In this document: positions 47,001 to 58,090 of the stretch, piece by piece
Position numbering within the stretch: the stretch's first letter is position 1
Layout of the letters: each line of letters opens with the position of its first letter
NCBI GenBank assembly: GCA_965153455.1
Contig: OZ234504.1
Coordinates: 62,001 to 126,000 of the forward strand
From: Sphagnum compactum
Lineage: Eukaryota; Bryophyta; Sphagnopsida; Sphagnales
Reading direction: 5' to 3'
Length of the DNA stretch: 64,000 nt
Position numbers and translations under genes: made by a program
The notes under the pieces: model-generated
Seen by the model: the letters and a program-made list of their open reading frames with translations, nothing else
The model's database searches: none
Told to the model about the DNA's origin: nothing

Positions 47001-50000
47001 GAACAATTTCTAGCAATCAAAATCTGTGTTAACTAAGTTCAACAGTTGTGCATCTACTGGTTATGAAGATCTATGATTCTTAGTGCATCATTCCACCTAT
47101 TTGTAAGGTTTGTACCTCATCATTGGAATTCTTGGGAGAAATTCGAGTCACACTCTTGGTGCCAGTGAGGTCCAACACTGATAAATTGAGAGGTAGCTCT
47201 GACAAGGGCAAAGACAGAATTGAGTTGTTGCCAATATGAAGGTCAACAAGTGATTTAAGTCTTCCAAATCCTTCCGGGAGCATTTCCAACTTAGGATTGT
47301 CATTCATTTGGAGTCTTTGGAGTTGGAGGGAACCAAAACTTTGAGGAAGAGTTTGCAAGTTTTTGCACCCGTAAAGATGCAACTCAACAAGGTTTTGAAG
47401 GTGCCCAAAATCCTCTGGAAGTGTTTGCACTCCAATATGCCCCATGTGGAACAACTTCAAGTTCACAAGCCCACTCATGGAGGGCAATTCTTGGATGTTC
47501 TCACACTTGTGGAGATGCAAGTCTTCCAAGTTGGACAATTGTGAAAATGAATGTGGTAGTGTTGACAAGGAAGTTGCATCAGCCCAAAATTCATCCAATC
47601 TTTGAAGTTTCCCAAATTCAGTTGGCAAAAATTTCAACTTCGTGCAATTAATCAACCATAATTTCTCGAGTTTCGACAAGAGACAAATGGTGTCAGGTAA
47701 CATCTTCAAAGTTGTGCAGTTTGATAAGTTCAATTGCGTAAGTTCCACTAATTCGCCCATAGAATCAGGTAAGGCCTTCAATGTTGAGCACCCTTGCACA
47801 TCCAAATTCTTCAATCTTGATAGTTTCCCGATAGTTTGAGGAAGCTCTTTAAGAGCAGTACAATCCTTGAGTATCAACATTCGCAACTCCTTACAAGGAA
47901 ACTGTAATCCAACATTTTAAAAGCATGAAATTATGATTAAGATTTTGATTTAAAAAGGGGTTCACTCCATGACAAACCCCATCTGGTAATATCGTGTATC
48001 CTATTTTGGAGTTAAAACCAAGAAAATTACTCACTTCTGAAAAAATTAATGTTGAGTAAAATAATACAGCAAAAACGAAAATTGGACAATAAAATCCTAG
48101 ATAACCAAATAAGCTATTGAATTGTTTCAACCATTTTGGATGTACAACATGAAAATAGAGGTAGGTCCTTACCTTGTCATTGGAGGAAAAGTGTTACGCC
48201 TTCATCATTACTATATATAACATATGAACAAGTTCCTATGACTAACATCCAAATAAAAGAAAAACCAATTGAAGGAGAGTATGCAAAACTAATATCTTAA
48301 GGTGTGAACTCATATGTTGAACAATTTCTAGCAATCAAAATCTGTGTTAACTAAGTTCAACAGTTGTGCATCTACTGGTTATGAAGATCTATGATTCTTA
48401 GTGCATCATTCCACCTATTTGTAGGGTTTGTACCTCATCATTGGAATTCTTGGGAGAAATTCGAGTCACACTCTTGGTGCGAGTGAGGTCTAACACTGAT
48501 AAATTGAGAGGTAGCTCTGACAAGGGCAAAGACAGAATTGAGTTGTTGCCAATATGAAGGTCAACAAGTGATTTAAGTCTTCCAAATCCTTCCGGGAGCA
48601 TTTCCAACTTAGGATTGTCATTCATTTGGAGTCTTTGGAGTTGGAGGGAACCAAAACTTTGAGGAAGAGTTTGCAAGTTTTTGCACCCGTAAAGATGCAA
48701 CTCAACAAGGTTTTGAAGGTGCCCAAAATCCTCTGGAAGTGTTTGCACTCCAATATGCCCCATGTGGAACAACTTCAAGTTCACAAGCCCACTCATGGAG
48801 GGCAATTCTTGGATGTTCTCACACTTGCGGAGATGCAAGTCTTCCAAGTTGGACAATTGTGAAAATGAATGTGGTAGTGTTGACAAGGAAGTTGCATCAG
48901 CCCAAAATTCATCCAATCTTTGAAGTTTCCCAAATTCAGTTGGCAAAAATTCCAACTCGGTGCAATTAATCAACCATAATTTCTCGAGTTTCGACAAGAG
49001 ACAAATGGTGTCAGGTAACATCTTCAAAGTTGTGCAGTTTGATAAGTTCAATTGCGTAAGTTCCACTAATTCGCCCATAGAATCAGGTAAGGCCTTCAAT
49101 GTTGAGCACCCTTGCACATCCAAATTCTTCAATCTTGATAGTTTCCCGATAGTTTGAGGAAGCTCTTTAAGAGCAGTACAATCCTTGAGTATCAACATTC
49201 GCAACTCCTTACAAGGAAACTGTAATCCAACATTTTAAAAGCATGAAATTATGATTAAGATTTTGATTTAAAAAGGGGTTCACTCCATGACAAACCCCAT
49301 CTGGTAATATCGTGTATCCTATTTTGGAATTAAAACCAAGAAAATTATTCACTTTTGAAAACATTAATGTTGAGTAAAATAATACAGCAAAAACGAAAAT
49401 TGGAGAACAAAATCCTAGATAACCAAATAAGCTATTGAATTGTTTCAACCATTTTGGATGTACAACATGAAAATAGAGGTAGGTCCTTACCTTGTCATTG
49501 GAGGAAAAGTGTTACGCCTTCATCTTTACTATATATAACATATGAACAAGTTCCCATGACTAACATCCAAATAAAAGAAAAACCAATTGAAGGAGAGTAT
49601 GCAAAACTAATATCTTAAGGTGTGAACTCATATGTTGAACAATTTCTAGCAATCAAAATCTGTGTTAACTAAGTTCAACAGTTGTGCATCTACTGGTTAT
49701 GAAGATCTATGATTCTTAGTGCATCATTCCACCTATTTGTAGGGTTTGTACCTCATCATTGGAATTCTTGGGAGAAATTCGAGTCACACTCTTGGTGCCA
49801 GTGAGGTCCAACACTGATAAATTGAGAAGGCTTAGCGTTGGAGGTAGCTCTAACAAGGGCAGAGACCACCATTGCAACCATCTCAATTCTTTAGACCAAG
49901 TAGAAAAGTCGCCCTTGACTTGACAATGATCCAATATGAGAAAGTGGAGTTCACTCATTCTGGTATATGTTTCAGCTTTCCAAGCTGCACCATCTTTTGC

Positions 50001-52838
50001 TCCTGCTACTGAAAGTCCTCGGACTGTATCTGTTCCCTACAAAAGCCACAAAATCTCACAATTCAATTTTGCAATACTTCATGAATGTTACACCTAACGT
50101 TTGGAGTTTCATGCAAGCAAGGTATATAAGTTGAATATGATATGGGTACTTGGGAATTATTTGATTATATGCATGATGCACATGAAGATCATGTGGTAGG
50201 GTTGAGATTACAGAGACCAACAATTTGCAAAATGACATCTCTTGCATGTCAATTCATCTATATGTTAGTGTAGAATTTTTTTTGTGCTAGTAGTTCAAAT
50301 AGATGTTTTCCCCATGCTGTCCAAACTAAATTTACACATATCATCATGTTGATGTCTCAAGCCAACTAGGCAATCTGTTAAAAATGAAAAATGCAATTAA
50401 TTAGTAACAATGTTTCAAGCACCATCACTAGTAAGCATCACTTTGAATGAGTGGCTGCCACAATGGAATATCACTCTCAACTAGTAGCTGTTTAATAAGA
50501 AAGAACATAGCTTTCAAATTAGTGACTGCCACTAAATAGCATTACTTTCAATTAATTCCAGGAATTAGTTGTGAATCATGATATTGAGTCTCAACCTCTT
50601 ACTTGTAGCAATACTCTTAATTAACTGTGAGGATTAGTTGTGATATTGAGTCCCGGCTTCTTAAATCATGGTCCTTATAGTGTGAGAACCTCTCTCAACG
50701 CATAGCATGCATGGGTGTATTCCTTTTCAGCATAGATGTGAAGAAAGCCTTTCTGCAAACTCTCACACATGTTTGCTTGTTTTGTTTGTTATTTTGTTGC
50801 CTTTCTACACTTACAACCTCTCTTGCAAGTAAGCTTTCTACAGGTTGTGACCCCTCTTGCATGTAGATCGTTGCACAAGTTATATCCTCTCTTGCATTGT
50901 CAGCTAAAACTATTGAGACCGCATCTCATGAGCACCCTAAACCAGATTATGCGATCAATTGAGTGTATATTTGTACCTGGTTCTTTCGCAACACTCGTTC
51001 AGCCATGGCAGGATCCCACAAGTGACTTCGTTGCCCTTCAATCTGTGACTGCTTGGTGACCACATTCCGTCCCATGTCACGGAGAAGATCATGCATTCTT
51101 ATTCGTCTATCGCTGTCCAACGTTACTAAAGACTTGTCCATAAGTGCATGAAATGACACTTGTGGTCCCGTGTAGGAGATGCATGATTCAAATATCTGCA
51201 TTGCCATTTGCTCATCCTTGCCAATCAAGAAGCATGCTATGTCTGTGAACATCAGCCTAGATTCATCTGACGAAAGACCATCATAGCTAATCTTGAGCTT
51301 GTTTAAAATGTCTCCATTTGCACGCAATGTTTCAGTTGCTTGATGCCAGCAGTCTCTATCCTCTGGTCTTTTCTTGTCGAACAAGAATGCTCCAATAACT
51401 TCCAATGCTAATGGAAGGCGACAACAAGCATCTGCAACTTTCCTTGCAAGATCTTGGAAACCATCACTGGCCTTCTCATTGTAGAATGCGTGCCAATTGA
51501 ATAGTCGATAAGAATCATGGGGACTCATCAGCTCCACTTCATGCATTGCAGTCAAATGTCCATCTCCTCTCATGATGTTAGTCAAAACATTTTGATCCCG
51601 TGATGTAACCAAAATTCGGCTCCCTCGAGCAAGTTTGTCAATGTGAGGTATAAGAACATCGAATTGGCTCCGATGATCAATGTCATCAACAACAATAAGC
51701 ACTTTTCGACCCATGAAGCGATCAAACCGGTAAGAAAACTTCTCTGAACTTTGTAAATCCTCTTGTAGCAGATCATACACAAGTTGCTTTTGTAAATCCA
51801 GTGGGTCAGTTATACTCCTTACATCTTTGAGAAAGCTTTGCTCCTCAAATCTCTTCTCCATTGCAAAATGGTTGTATACCTCCCTCACAAGTGTGGTTTT
51901 TCCAATCCCACCCATTCCAAACACACCTATAATCCTAACACTGTCCCCCGTTAGGTTTAATTTCTTAATCACGACCTTCAATGACTCCTCTAACCCCACT
52001 CGGTGTGGTGCAACTTGCTGCAATCGACGAGCAGGCAAGGCACGTTGAACTGCAAGTACAATTCTTCTCTTGAGTTGGGCTTCATCACTGCAAGTAGCCA
52101 CATGCCAACTATTAGCACACAACTAGATTTCAAAGCCAAGAACCATCTAAATAAACTCATTTTGGTATCAAAACAAGATGAGGTAAACTTACAAGTTTTA
52201 AGGTTAAGTACAAATTGTTTAATGGATAGCCTCAGATTGTGGACAATCTAGAGAAGGTATCAATAGCTACATGAGGACGTCAAGTGTCAAAGGCCTCACC
52301 CATTAAACTCGGCAAGTCGAAACCCTTGGAGGTCAGCAACTTTTGCCAAAGCAGTTTCCCATCTCTCCACATCTTGATGGCGCCCTCGCTTCTTATGTTT
52401 GCGGAGACCTGCTGCAAATGGTCCATCGTAGGGTCGACAAAGATGTTCAACTTCGACGCCATAGAAAACAGGAAGAATGAGCTTCCCACTTTCCAACATG
52501 TCATGTAGCTCGTCAAGACAGTACTTGGATTCGGCGTAACCCTTGGAGAATATTGCCACATGCACACCGACCCCAGAAAGTGCCTCGTTGATTGAGTTGT
52601 AAGGGTGTTTCCCCTTGATGAGCGACTTGGCATCCAAGAAAGGATGGAAGCCAGCGGCGCAGAGGGCATCATTGAGGTGAGCGACGAACGTGTCTTTTAC
52701 ATCAGGTCCTCGATGGTTCAAGAAGACATCATACTTTCCCAGTGATTGGATATCATATGAAACAGTCGGAGGCAGAGGCCGCACATCCTCCGGCACCGGA
52801 CTGACTTGAACTTCAGGGGCCACTGAAGGTGCATCCAT
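44032..52838 (-). CDS. TIR-NBS-LRR receptor fused to a C-terminal kinase
   Basis: Seven exons on the minus strand: 52838-52300 (phase 2), 52087-50977, 50036-49752, 49219-48434, 47901-47116, 46583-45879 and 45531-44032 (all later junctions phase 0, all GT-AG), giving 1903 codons. TIR at 36-175 (DVFLNHRGPDV; putative catalytic Glu110 in YAESKYCLDEL). NB-ARC: P-loop GMGGIGKTT (237-245), kinase-2 VLIVVDD (309-315), GSRILVTSR (335-343), RLPLAL (403-408), MHD (511-513). LRRs fill 551-1404. Exon 7: helical region about 1442-1537 (WKEGEILVRDCCDAQWIRVA), then a kinase with IGKGASAIV (about 1614), Lys1635, Glu1648, HRDLKSTN (Asp1730), DFG (1753), APE (1780) and DIYSFG. Exon 7 has no ATG before its helical region and follows an acceptor. 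An intracellular immune receptor is likely. The fusion needs transcript proof: exon 6 can also run on to a stop at 45735, giving a plain TNL with a separate kinase. Confidence 0.85.
45941..49826. repeat. Tandem array of LRR exon plus intron, exact 1318-bp period
   Basis: Exon 4, exon 5 and exon 6 begin at 49219, 47901 and 46583, each 1318 bases apart, and their introns match as closely as the exons. Exons 4 and 5 differ by only a handful of residues (KLKF against ELEF, LHLHKC against LHLRKC, TGTK against TRTK). The array spans about 2.95 units. The low end breaks at 45941 inside exon 6 and the high end at about 49826 inside exon 3. Very recent unequal crossing-over or gene conversion is the simplest cause; an assembly error must be excluded. 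Confidence 0.92.
50100..50940. other. Intron 2 of the receptor gene, no separate gene
   Basis: The intron runs 50037-50976. It holds 'tttcaattaattccaggaat'-like repeated phrases ('ttagttgtgatattgagtc' at about 50568 and 50636) but no other gene. Short open frames on both strands have no recognisable motif. Confidence 0.5.
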
Positions 52839-53400
52839 CGCGGGCGGACTAGCTCGGGGGGGCGTCGATGGTGTGTATCCACACCATGTCCATGGTAAAA
52901 TTTTAGACCAAGGTCTCTGAGCTCGAATACTCCTATTGGAAGTAGCTAGTTCATGTAGTATCTAGGGTGTATGAGTTTTAACAATTTTTGCTAACTTCTT
53001 GATAAACAAATCATGAGTAACAAGCAGCAGGATCATGTTAGGGGGAAGACCCAAGCAGCTCTGGCCAACTGACTAACTAATACTGGAGAGTGAAGGAGAG
53101 AAGTAGCAGGTGCTACCTAGGGCTGTCGCTGGCGCTACTTGAATCCTCTATCTCTCGTGTTCATCTCTCCAAGCTGCTCCATCTTGACTAGTGTTCAATG
53201 CTGTGTTATGTCACAATCTTGTGTGGCAATCGAAACCCAATCGAACCCAGTTACCAAAGACAGAAAAGAACCCAAGAGAGAGAGGAAATCAAGTCCCCTA
53301 TGGAATGAGTCTGTCAGCCCCCAAGGTTCACAAACTACGGTACACATGAGTAGCCATCAGCTTTGTTCCTCTCTCTCTCTCGCGCTCGCTGTGGCCTCGG
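52839..53400. other. 5' flank of the receptor gene
   Basis: This is the presumed promoter and leader. A CT-rich run (ctctctctctctcgcgctcg) lies at about 53370-53390. No W-box cluster or TATA box could be assigned reliably. Confidence 0.4.
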
Positions 53401-53762
53401 CAGTGTTGTTAAAAATGATCGTCACAGATTTAATAAACGTTTAAACGGCGTTTAAACCGTTTAAACGGTTTTTTTACGTTTAAAAGTTTAAACGATTTTT
53501 TTAACGTTTAAACGCAATTTTTTTCATTTAGTACAAGTTAGGAAGGTCTACACCTTTAAATAAGACCCCCAAAAGCACTTTGGTGCCACGCAAGCCGGTG
53601 AGCTTGGGGAGGGTTAGCTCTTGTGGCCAGTTTCAAGCAAGGCATTACACCGTTTTTTTATATGGGCATTTTTTTAGTACCGAAGGAGAACGTTTAAACG
53701 GTGTTTAAACGACAAAAAAACGTTTTTTCATTTAAACGTTTAAATGGTACCTAACAACACTG
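53401..53762. mobile_element. hAT-type MITE, 362 bp, with target-site duplication
   Basis: The termini are CAGTGTTGTTA and its complement TAACAACACTG. GCCTCGG flanks both sides (53394-53400 and 53763-53769), a 7-bp duplication that may be 8 bp because the bordering G is shared. Subterminal sequence is packed with CGTTTAAACG palindromes on both sides. CAG-type ends with a 7-8 bp duplication fit a non-autonomous hAT element. No transposase is encoded. It lies about 560 bases upstream of the receptor start codon. Confidence 0.85.
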
Positions 53763-54122
53763 GCCTCGGTAAGTAATGTGTCTGCTGCTATGCTTTTGAA
53801 AGCTTCACACCCAATGCTTTTGTTTTGGCAAAATTTCGTCAAATTTTGACCTGAAATTTATGATTTCGACCTAGACTAAGGATTTTGCATGGAGAAAAAT
53901 GTAGTGCCCAAATTCGCCAGGTTTCGACAAAGATAGAAATCAAATTGCCAGATTTTCATGAGAAGTTTCAGTAAGTAGCCAAAATTATAGAAAGTTTTGA
54001 GTTTCTTTTCTACTTTCATATCTAATATGTAACCAAATCTGGCTAAATCATCTTATGGATGATCACCACTTCAGCTACATCACAAAATTGAGAAAAAATA
54101 AACCCTTGCACCCCAGGCAACA

Positions 54123-54311
54123 AAAGTCGTCGTCCTGTGCAAGGAAATCCGTGTTCTGCTATCCAAAAGCTACTAGTAGGGAACGAAAGTCGTCGTCCTG
54201 TGCAAGAAAATCCGTGTTCGGCTATCCAAAAGCTACTAGTCGGGAATAAAAGTCGTCGTCCTGTGCAAGGAAATCCCTGTTCAGCTAGCTAAAAGTTACT
54301 AGTAGGCAGGT
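54123..54311 (+). repeat. 63-bp unit, three tandem copies
   Basis: 'aaagtcgtcgtcctgtgcaa' starts at 54123, 54186 and 54249, an exact 63-bp period. The short copy of the segmental duplication has a single unit, so the triplication arose in this copy or was lost in the other. Because 63 is a multiple of three, the plus frame at 54055-54249 shows a repeating KSSSCARKSVF peptide; I do not regard it as a gene. Confidence 0.92.
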
Positions 54312-54471
54312 ACTACAAAGTCTGGACAATCCTTGGGTTGCGAGTGGTGACTAGCCTGGTTGTAACTAGCTCTGTCGGTAACGCAAAAATCTTGTAACAA
54401 CCTGTGAGATATTTACAGTATTTGCAGCCCATAAAACCACTAACATTTACATATGCCCATAGTTGTGGCCA

Positions 54472-54673
54472 GGGTGAACCAGCACCCACATTGGTACCTT
54501 CATCTTTTTGAGTGAGGCCTTTTTATTAGTGTCCATATTATGCCCCAAAATTATTAGATTTGAAGTCAGCGACCCTGACTTAGTTCAAGCATGGATTTTT
54601 TTAATATTTAAAATTAATTTAAAGTGAGTTTTGGGATTTTTACCATGTTACCAACATGGGTGCTGGTTCACCC
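54472..54673. mobile_element. 202-bp element with GGGTGAACCAGCACCCA inverted ends
   Basis: The left end GGGTGAACCAGCACCCACA-TTGGTA pairs with the right end TACCAACATGGGTGC-TGGTTCACCC (about 26 bp, one or two mismatches). TGGCCA stands immediately before the left end and one base after the right end, a possible 6-bp target duplication. Only the left end remains at 59090 in the short segmental copy. A collapsed relative lies at 39527-39572. It is a MITE-like element of unknown superfamily. Confidence 0.8.
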
Positions 54674-54796
54674 ATGGCCATAGTTGTTATTGTAGTCAAT
54701 ACGAGAGTACTGCTGCAATTTTTTCCTCTCAGTCTGCCCTTTTGCCCTTTCTTTTTTCACCTTGTCATATTTTGCACCCATAAGAGGATCCCCACC

Positions 54797-55038
54797 GGTG
54801 CTTGGTATGTGACCCTGCACATTAACACTGGACGAAGAGAAGTCAACATACGCCAGTTTGGCTCAGGAAAATTGTTTTTCTCCTGTACATTTGGTCAGTT
54901 TGGCGAGGCTGGTAAATGGTGCTTGGTATGTGACCCTGCACATGGAAATCAGACAAAGAGAAGTCAACATACGCCAGTTTGGCTCAAGGAAATGGTTTTT
55001 CTCATGTACATTTGCTGAGTTTGGTGAGGCTGGTAAAT
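54797..55038 (+). repeat. 121-bp tandem doublet
   Basis: 'ggtgcttggtatgtgaccct' starts at 54797 and 54918. The period is not a multiple of three, so the open frames across it (120 and 60 codons) are in different phases. It is absent from the short segmental copy. Confidence 0.88.
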
Positions 55039-55690
55039 AGCGCACCAAACCTCTGCACCAGCTAGAGAACAGTGTAATAAATATGATCCCACTGCTGCTC
55101 CCCATTTTTGATTGGTCAATCATAATGATTGGTAATAGAAAAGGATCTCAACTGTGCGCACCAGGAGTGCGATGTTTCTTTTGCTGGTCGCTAAGAGATA
55201 GATCTGCAAGCAATTTGCTATAAGTAATTCCCACCTATTTGTGGTCCCTATTTCAGTCTCATGGGTGGGGTTGCAAAAAAGTATATAGGGTAGAGAGGCC
55301 AGTGTCCAGACACTTAGTGGTGTGCAAACCTTTGCTTTTTTATTGAGTGATCAATTGGCAATACTTTTGAAAGACCAAATGTAAGTTGGCTATGGGCGCT
55401 CCCATGACACTTTGAATCACCTAAAATGGTGAAGAAACATGTAAGTTGTGGCCACTCAAAGTGAACAGGGTCAAAAATTTCATAAAAATTGGCAATGTAC
55501 ACCTCTTTCTTGTTCTCCTTACAACTTCCTTGCTATGAATGTACCCTTGTTTTTGCATAATAGTATGTTACCTACCTCCATCCTTGGGATAATTTTTTTC
55601 CCAAAACAAACATTCATCTCCTTCTAACAATCACAAAATCACCATAGCGGTCGAAATGCATCCCATTCAATCGATTGGTCACCAAGAACA

Positions 55691-56029
55691 CTCAACCCTA
55701 AGCGTAAGTTCGCTAAGTTCATTAACCCTGAACGAAGTTTGCTAATCCCGAGAACACTCAACCCTAAACCTAAATTCACTAAAGGAAAAGGCAATGTGTT
55801 TTTCCATGTGTAGTTTTAGTGGCCAACTCATTTCACATGTTCAATGCCAATGTATTGGTGGAAGGGGCAAGTTAATCAATGGACCCAGTGAGAGTTCAAG
55901 ATGTGCTCATTACTATGTGGGCAACATTACAATTGTTTAAGATGCTAATTAATTTCAGATTGGTAGAGTTTGAAAAGTTGGCGGCACTAGTGGTGCCCAT
56001 TGTAAACCATCCACAATCTACATGTGGGC
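55691..56029. other. Intergenic, no gene seen
   Basis: 'gaacactcaaccctaa' occurs at about 55687 and 55751 with 'aagttcgctaagtt'-like phrases between, a small degenerate duplication. Confidence 0.4.
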
Positions 56030-56830
56030 ATTATAATCTAGCTTCAAATTAAAATTTGATTTTAAATGTTTAAATTTGGGGTTTTGAATTATGCACTTCA
56101 TTGTAGGGTTTGGATTAAGGAATTAAATTAGGGTATTGGATTGTACGATTTGGATTAATGTTTCAATTTTAGGGTCTTGATTATATGGTTAGGGTTTTGG
56201 TTTTAGACTTTAGTATAGGGTTATTGTTAAAATTTTAATTTTAGGGTTTAGGTTATGGTTTTCATTTTATAATTTGAATTAAGGTTAGGGTTAAGGTTTT
56301 AGTTGCAGGCTTTGGATTAAGGTTTGGGTTTTAAGGTTAAGGTTTAAATTTTAGATGATGGATTAAGGTTTTAATTGTAGACATTGAATTAAGGTTTGGG
56401 TTAAGGGTCTTATTTTTAGACTTTGGATTAAGGTTTTAATTTTAAAGTTTGGGTTTAGTAGGGATTTTGTTTAAGGTTTGGAATCTAGATTAAAGGGTTT
56501 GGGTTTAAGGTTTGCATTAAGGTTTCAGCTTTAAACTTTGGATTAGGGTTTTGGTTTTAAACTTTCAATTAAAGTTTTAATTTTAGACTTTGAATTAGAG
56601 GTTAAGGTCTAAGGTTGTAATTTTAAGGTTGGAGTTAGAGTTTGGATTATGGTTTGGGTTTGGGTTTAACCTTTAGGTTTTAATTTTAAGCTTTGGGTTT
56701 AAGTTTAAGTTTTAATTTTTGGGCTTAAATTTTAGTTTTAGACTTTAAGTTAAAGTTTGGGTTTTTAGTTTCAAACTTTTGATTAGGGTTTAAATTGATG
56801 TTTAAATTTCATGTTTAAAGGTTAATGGAC
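56030..56830 (+). repeat. Degenerate telomere-like block, about 800 bp
   Basis: Units such as 'gggttttagg', 'ttaagg', 'tttaggttttaattttagac' and 'tttggattaagg' fill the block without a fixed period. The G-rich words all lie on the plus strand. It could be an ancient interstitial TTTAGGG array or an independent T/G-rich minisatellite. No gene. Confidence 0.65.
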
Positions 56831-57885
56831 TATGTGTGTTTTGTAAATGATCACCACATTCAAAAAGGGCATCCTTCAAAACTGACGTGCTCCCAAGTCC
56901 CTAATTAGCCCCAAGTTGGGCCTAAGTTACTCAAGTTGTGCAATTGTGGGGGATTCGGGGCACGCTCCCAGCTCTCAGCACTAAAAGGGGTAAATGGGCA
57001 TGCTGAAGCTCCGATATGGGACTAGGAAGAGTGACAAGCTATTCACTTACTCGAACCTACATCAAACCAACCAACAAGTTGGTTAGTTCACCTTCTGGAG
57101 CACCTTTGGTGCTAGGACAAGCCGCGGGCAACTCTGGACTCACACGACTTAGCACGGCCTGGACTCGGGGGAAGCCACCACCTTCCCCCATATAGTATAT
57201 TCTATGTCTCTCCACGGCACCCACATCCAAAAAATGGCTTTTTGTTTCGAGACTCCCAAGGAGGAGTCCCGAAACTGTCCCGGTTCGAACTCCCGGGACT
57301 TTGAAAGATCATAACTTTTTTCTCAGACCTCCAATTGGGATGAGGTCTGAAGCAAACTTGTAGCTCTCCTCAAGAGCTTTCAAACGGTGTGTCGCACTCC
57401 ACCTGCACGCACCGGGGTCCGGTTGATTCCCGACTTTTAGTGGTCGAGAGTCAAACTGCCAGTTTAATTCCCAACCTTTCTTTTTGCCATAACTTGTACT
57501 GCAGATGTCCAAATGGCCCATGCGAGGCCATTTTCGACATTTAAACTTCAATAGCTTTCCAATGATATAAAGAAAACGCCAATGCGAGGTGTTTTGTCCC
57601 CTACAATCAAACTCTGAAGTTTCGGGAGTCCCAGAGGACTCCCAAGTCCCCATTTCGGGAGTGTGAGTTTCATCCTCACACTCTCTCATGTAGGGTTACA
57701 ACAAAAACTATGCCTTGAGCAATGCCTTTTGGAATTCATTTTGTACATGAAACATGATAATGTTTATGTGTATGATTTTTTTCTATGGAATTGATCAAAA
57801 GGTGCAATTTGTGATGACACCATTTTCATTGCATCTTACGTCAATGATGCAATTGGGGATGAGATCCAATAACCCACTTCATAGG
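56831..57885. other. GC-richer block, probably retroelement-derived
   Basis: From about 56940 to 57700 the base composition rises sharply against its neighbours. AGTTTCGGGA-type sequences occur in opposite directions at 57251-57276 and 57618-57644. 'ttcccccatatagtata' may be a promoter-like TATA. The minus frame 57309-57689 (126 codons) has no recognisable domain. An LTR of unknown type is the likeliest source; the partner LTR was not found. Confidence 0.4.
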
Positions 57886-58090
57886 GGAAATTTGTGTTGG
57901 GCACCGCCATGCCTGAGTTTAGCATTGGGTTGATTGATGGCACACTCATCAAGATCCACAAACCTTGGAACAATGCTACATACAAAACTTGGTTCAATGA
58001 GCACAAGAAGATCTACTCAATGAACAACATTATATGTTGTTCATCCTCAAAGTTTGTTCATCTACCTAAATTTATATATACAGACAGGGT
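57886..58090 (+). mobile_element. PIF/Harbinger transposase (HARBI1-like) fragment
   Basis: The frame reads FSIGLIDGTLIKIHKPW, NNATYKTWFNEHKKIYSMN, then an N-I-I block. This matches the first catalytic part of HARBI1-like DDE nucleases, where the family shows 'G-x-I/V-D-G-T' with the first catalytic Asp, then 'K-x-x-Y-x-x-N'. About 65 residues are recognisable; homology stops near 58070, where 'tttatatatacagacaggg' begins. Second and third catalytic acids are absent, so it is a truncated fossil. Confidence 0.8.

Larger units (their letters stand above)
53818..55690 (+). repeat. Segmental duplication, long copy
   Basis: This shares long stretches with 58568-59668: the GTAGCCA-family part (53826-54095), 'gtcgtcgtcctgtgcaagga', 'ggacaatccttgggttg', 'tataaaaccac-taacattt', and 'agtatatagggtagagaggc' to the end near 'cacaaaatcaccatagc'. 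It carries extra material relative to the short copy: two more 63-bp units, the 202-bp TIR element and the 121-bp doublet. There is no gene in it, although the peptide GAWYVTLHINTGRREVN and its echo look protein-like. Confidence 0.88.

Noticed and set aside
47308-49157. Sets of plus-strand frames recurring every 1318 bases
   Set aside because: They are antisense shadows of the LRR exons and repeat only because the array repeats.
54656-55040. Frames with GAWYVTLH and REVNIRQFGS repeated twice
   Set aside because: The 121-bp doublet shifts frame, and the short segmental copy lacks the region; no family recognised.
57280-57300. GGTTCGAACTCCC resembling a tRNA B box
   Set aside because: No A box or cloverleaf upstream; it belongs to a GC-rich palindromic stretch.
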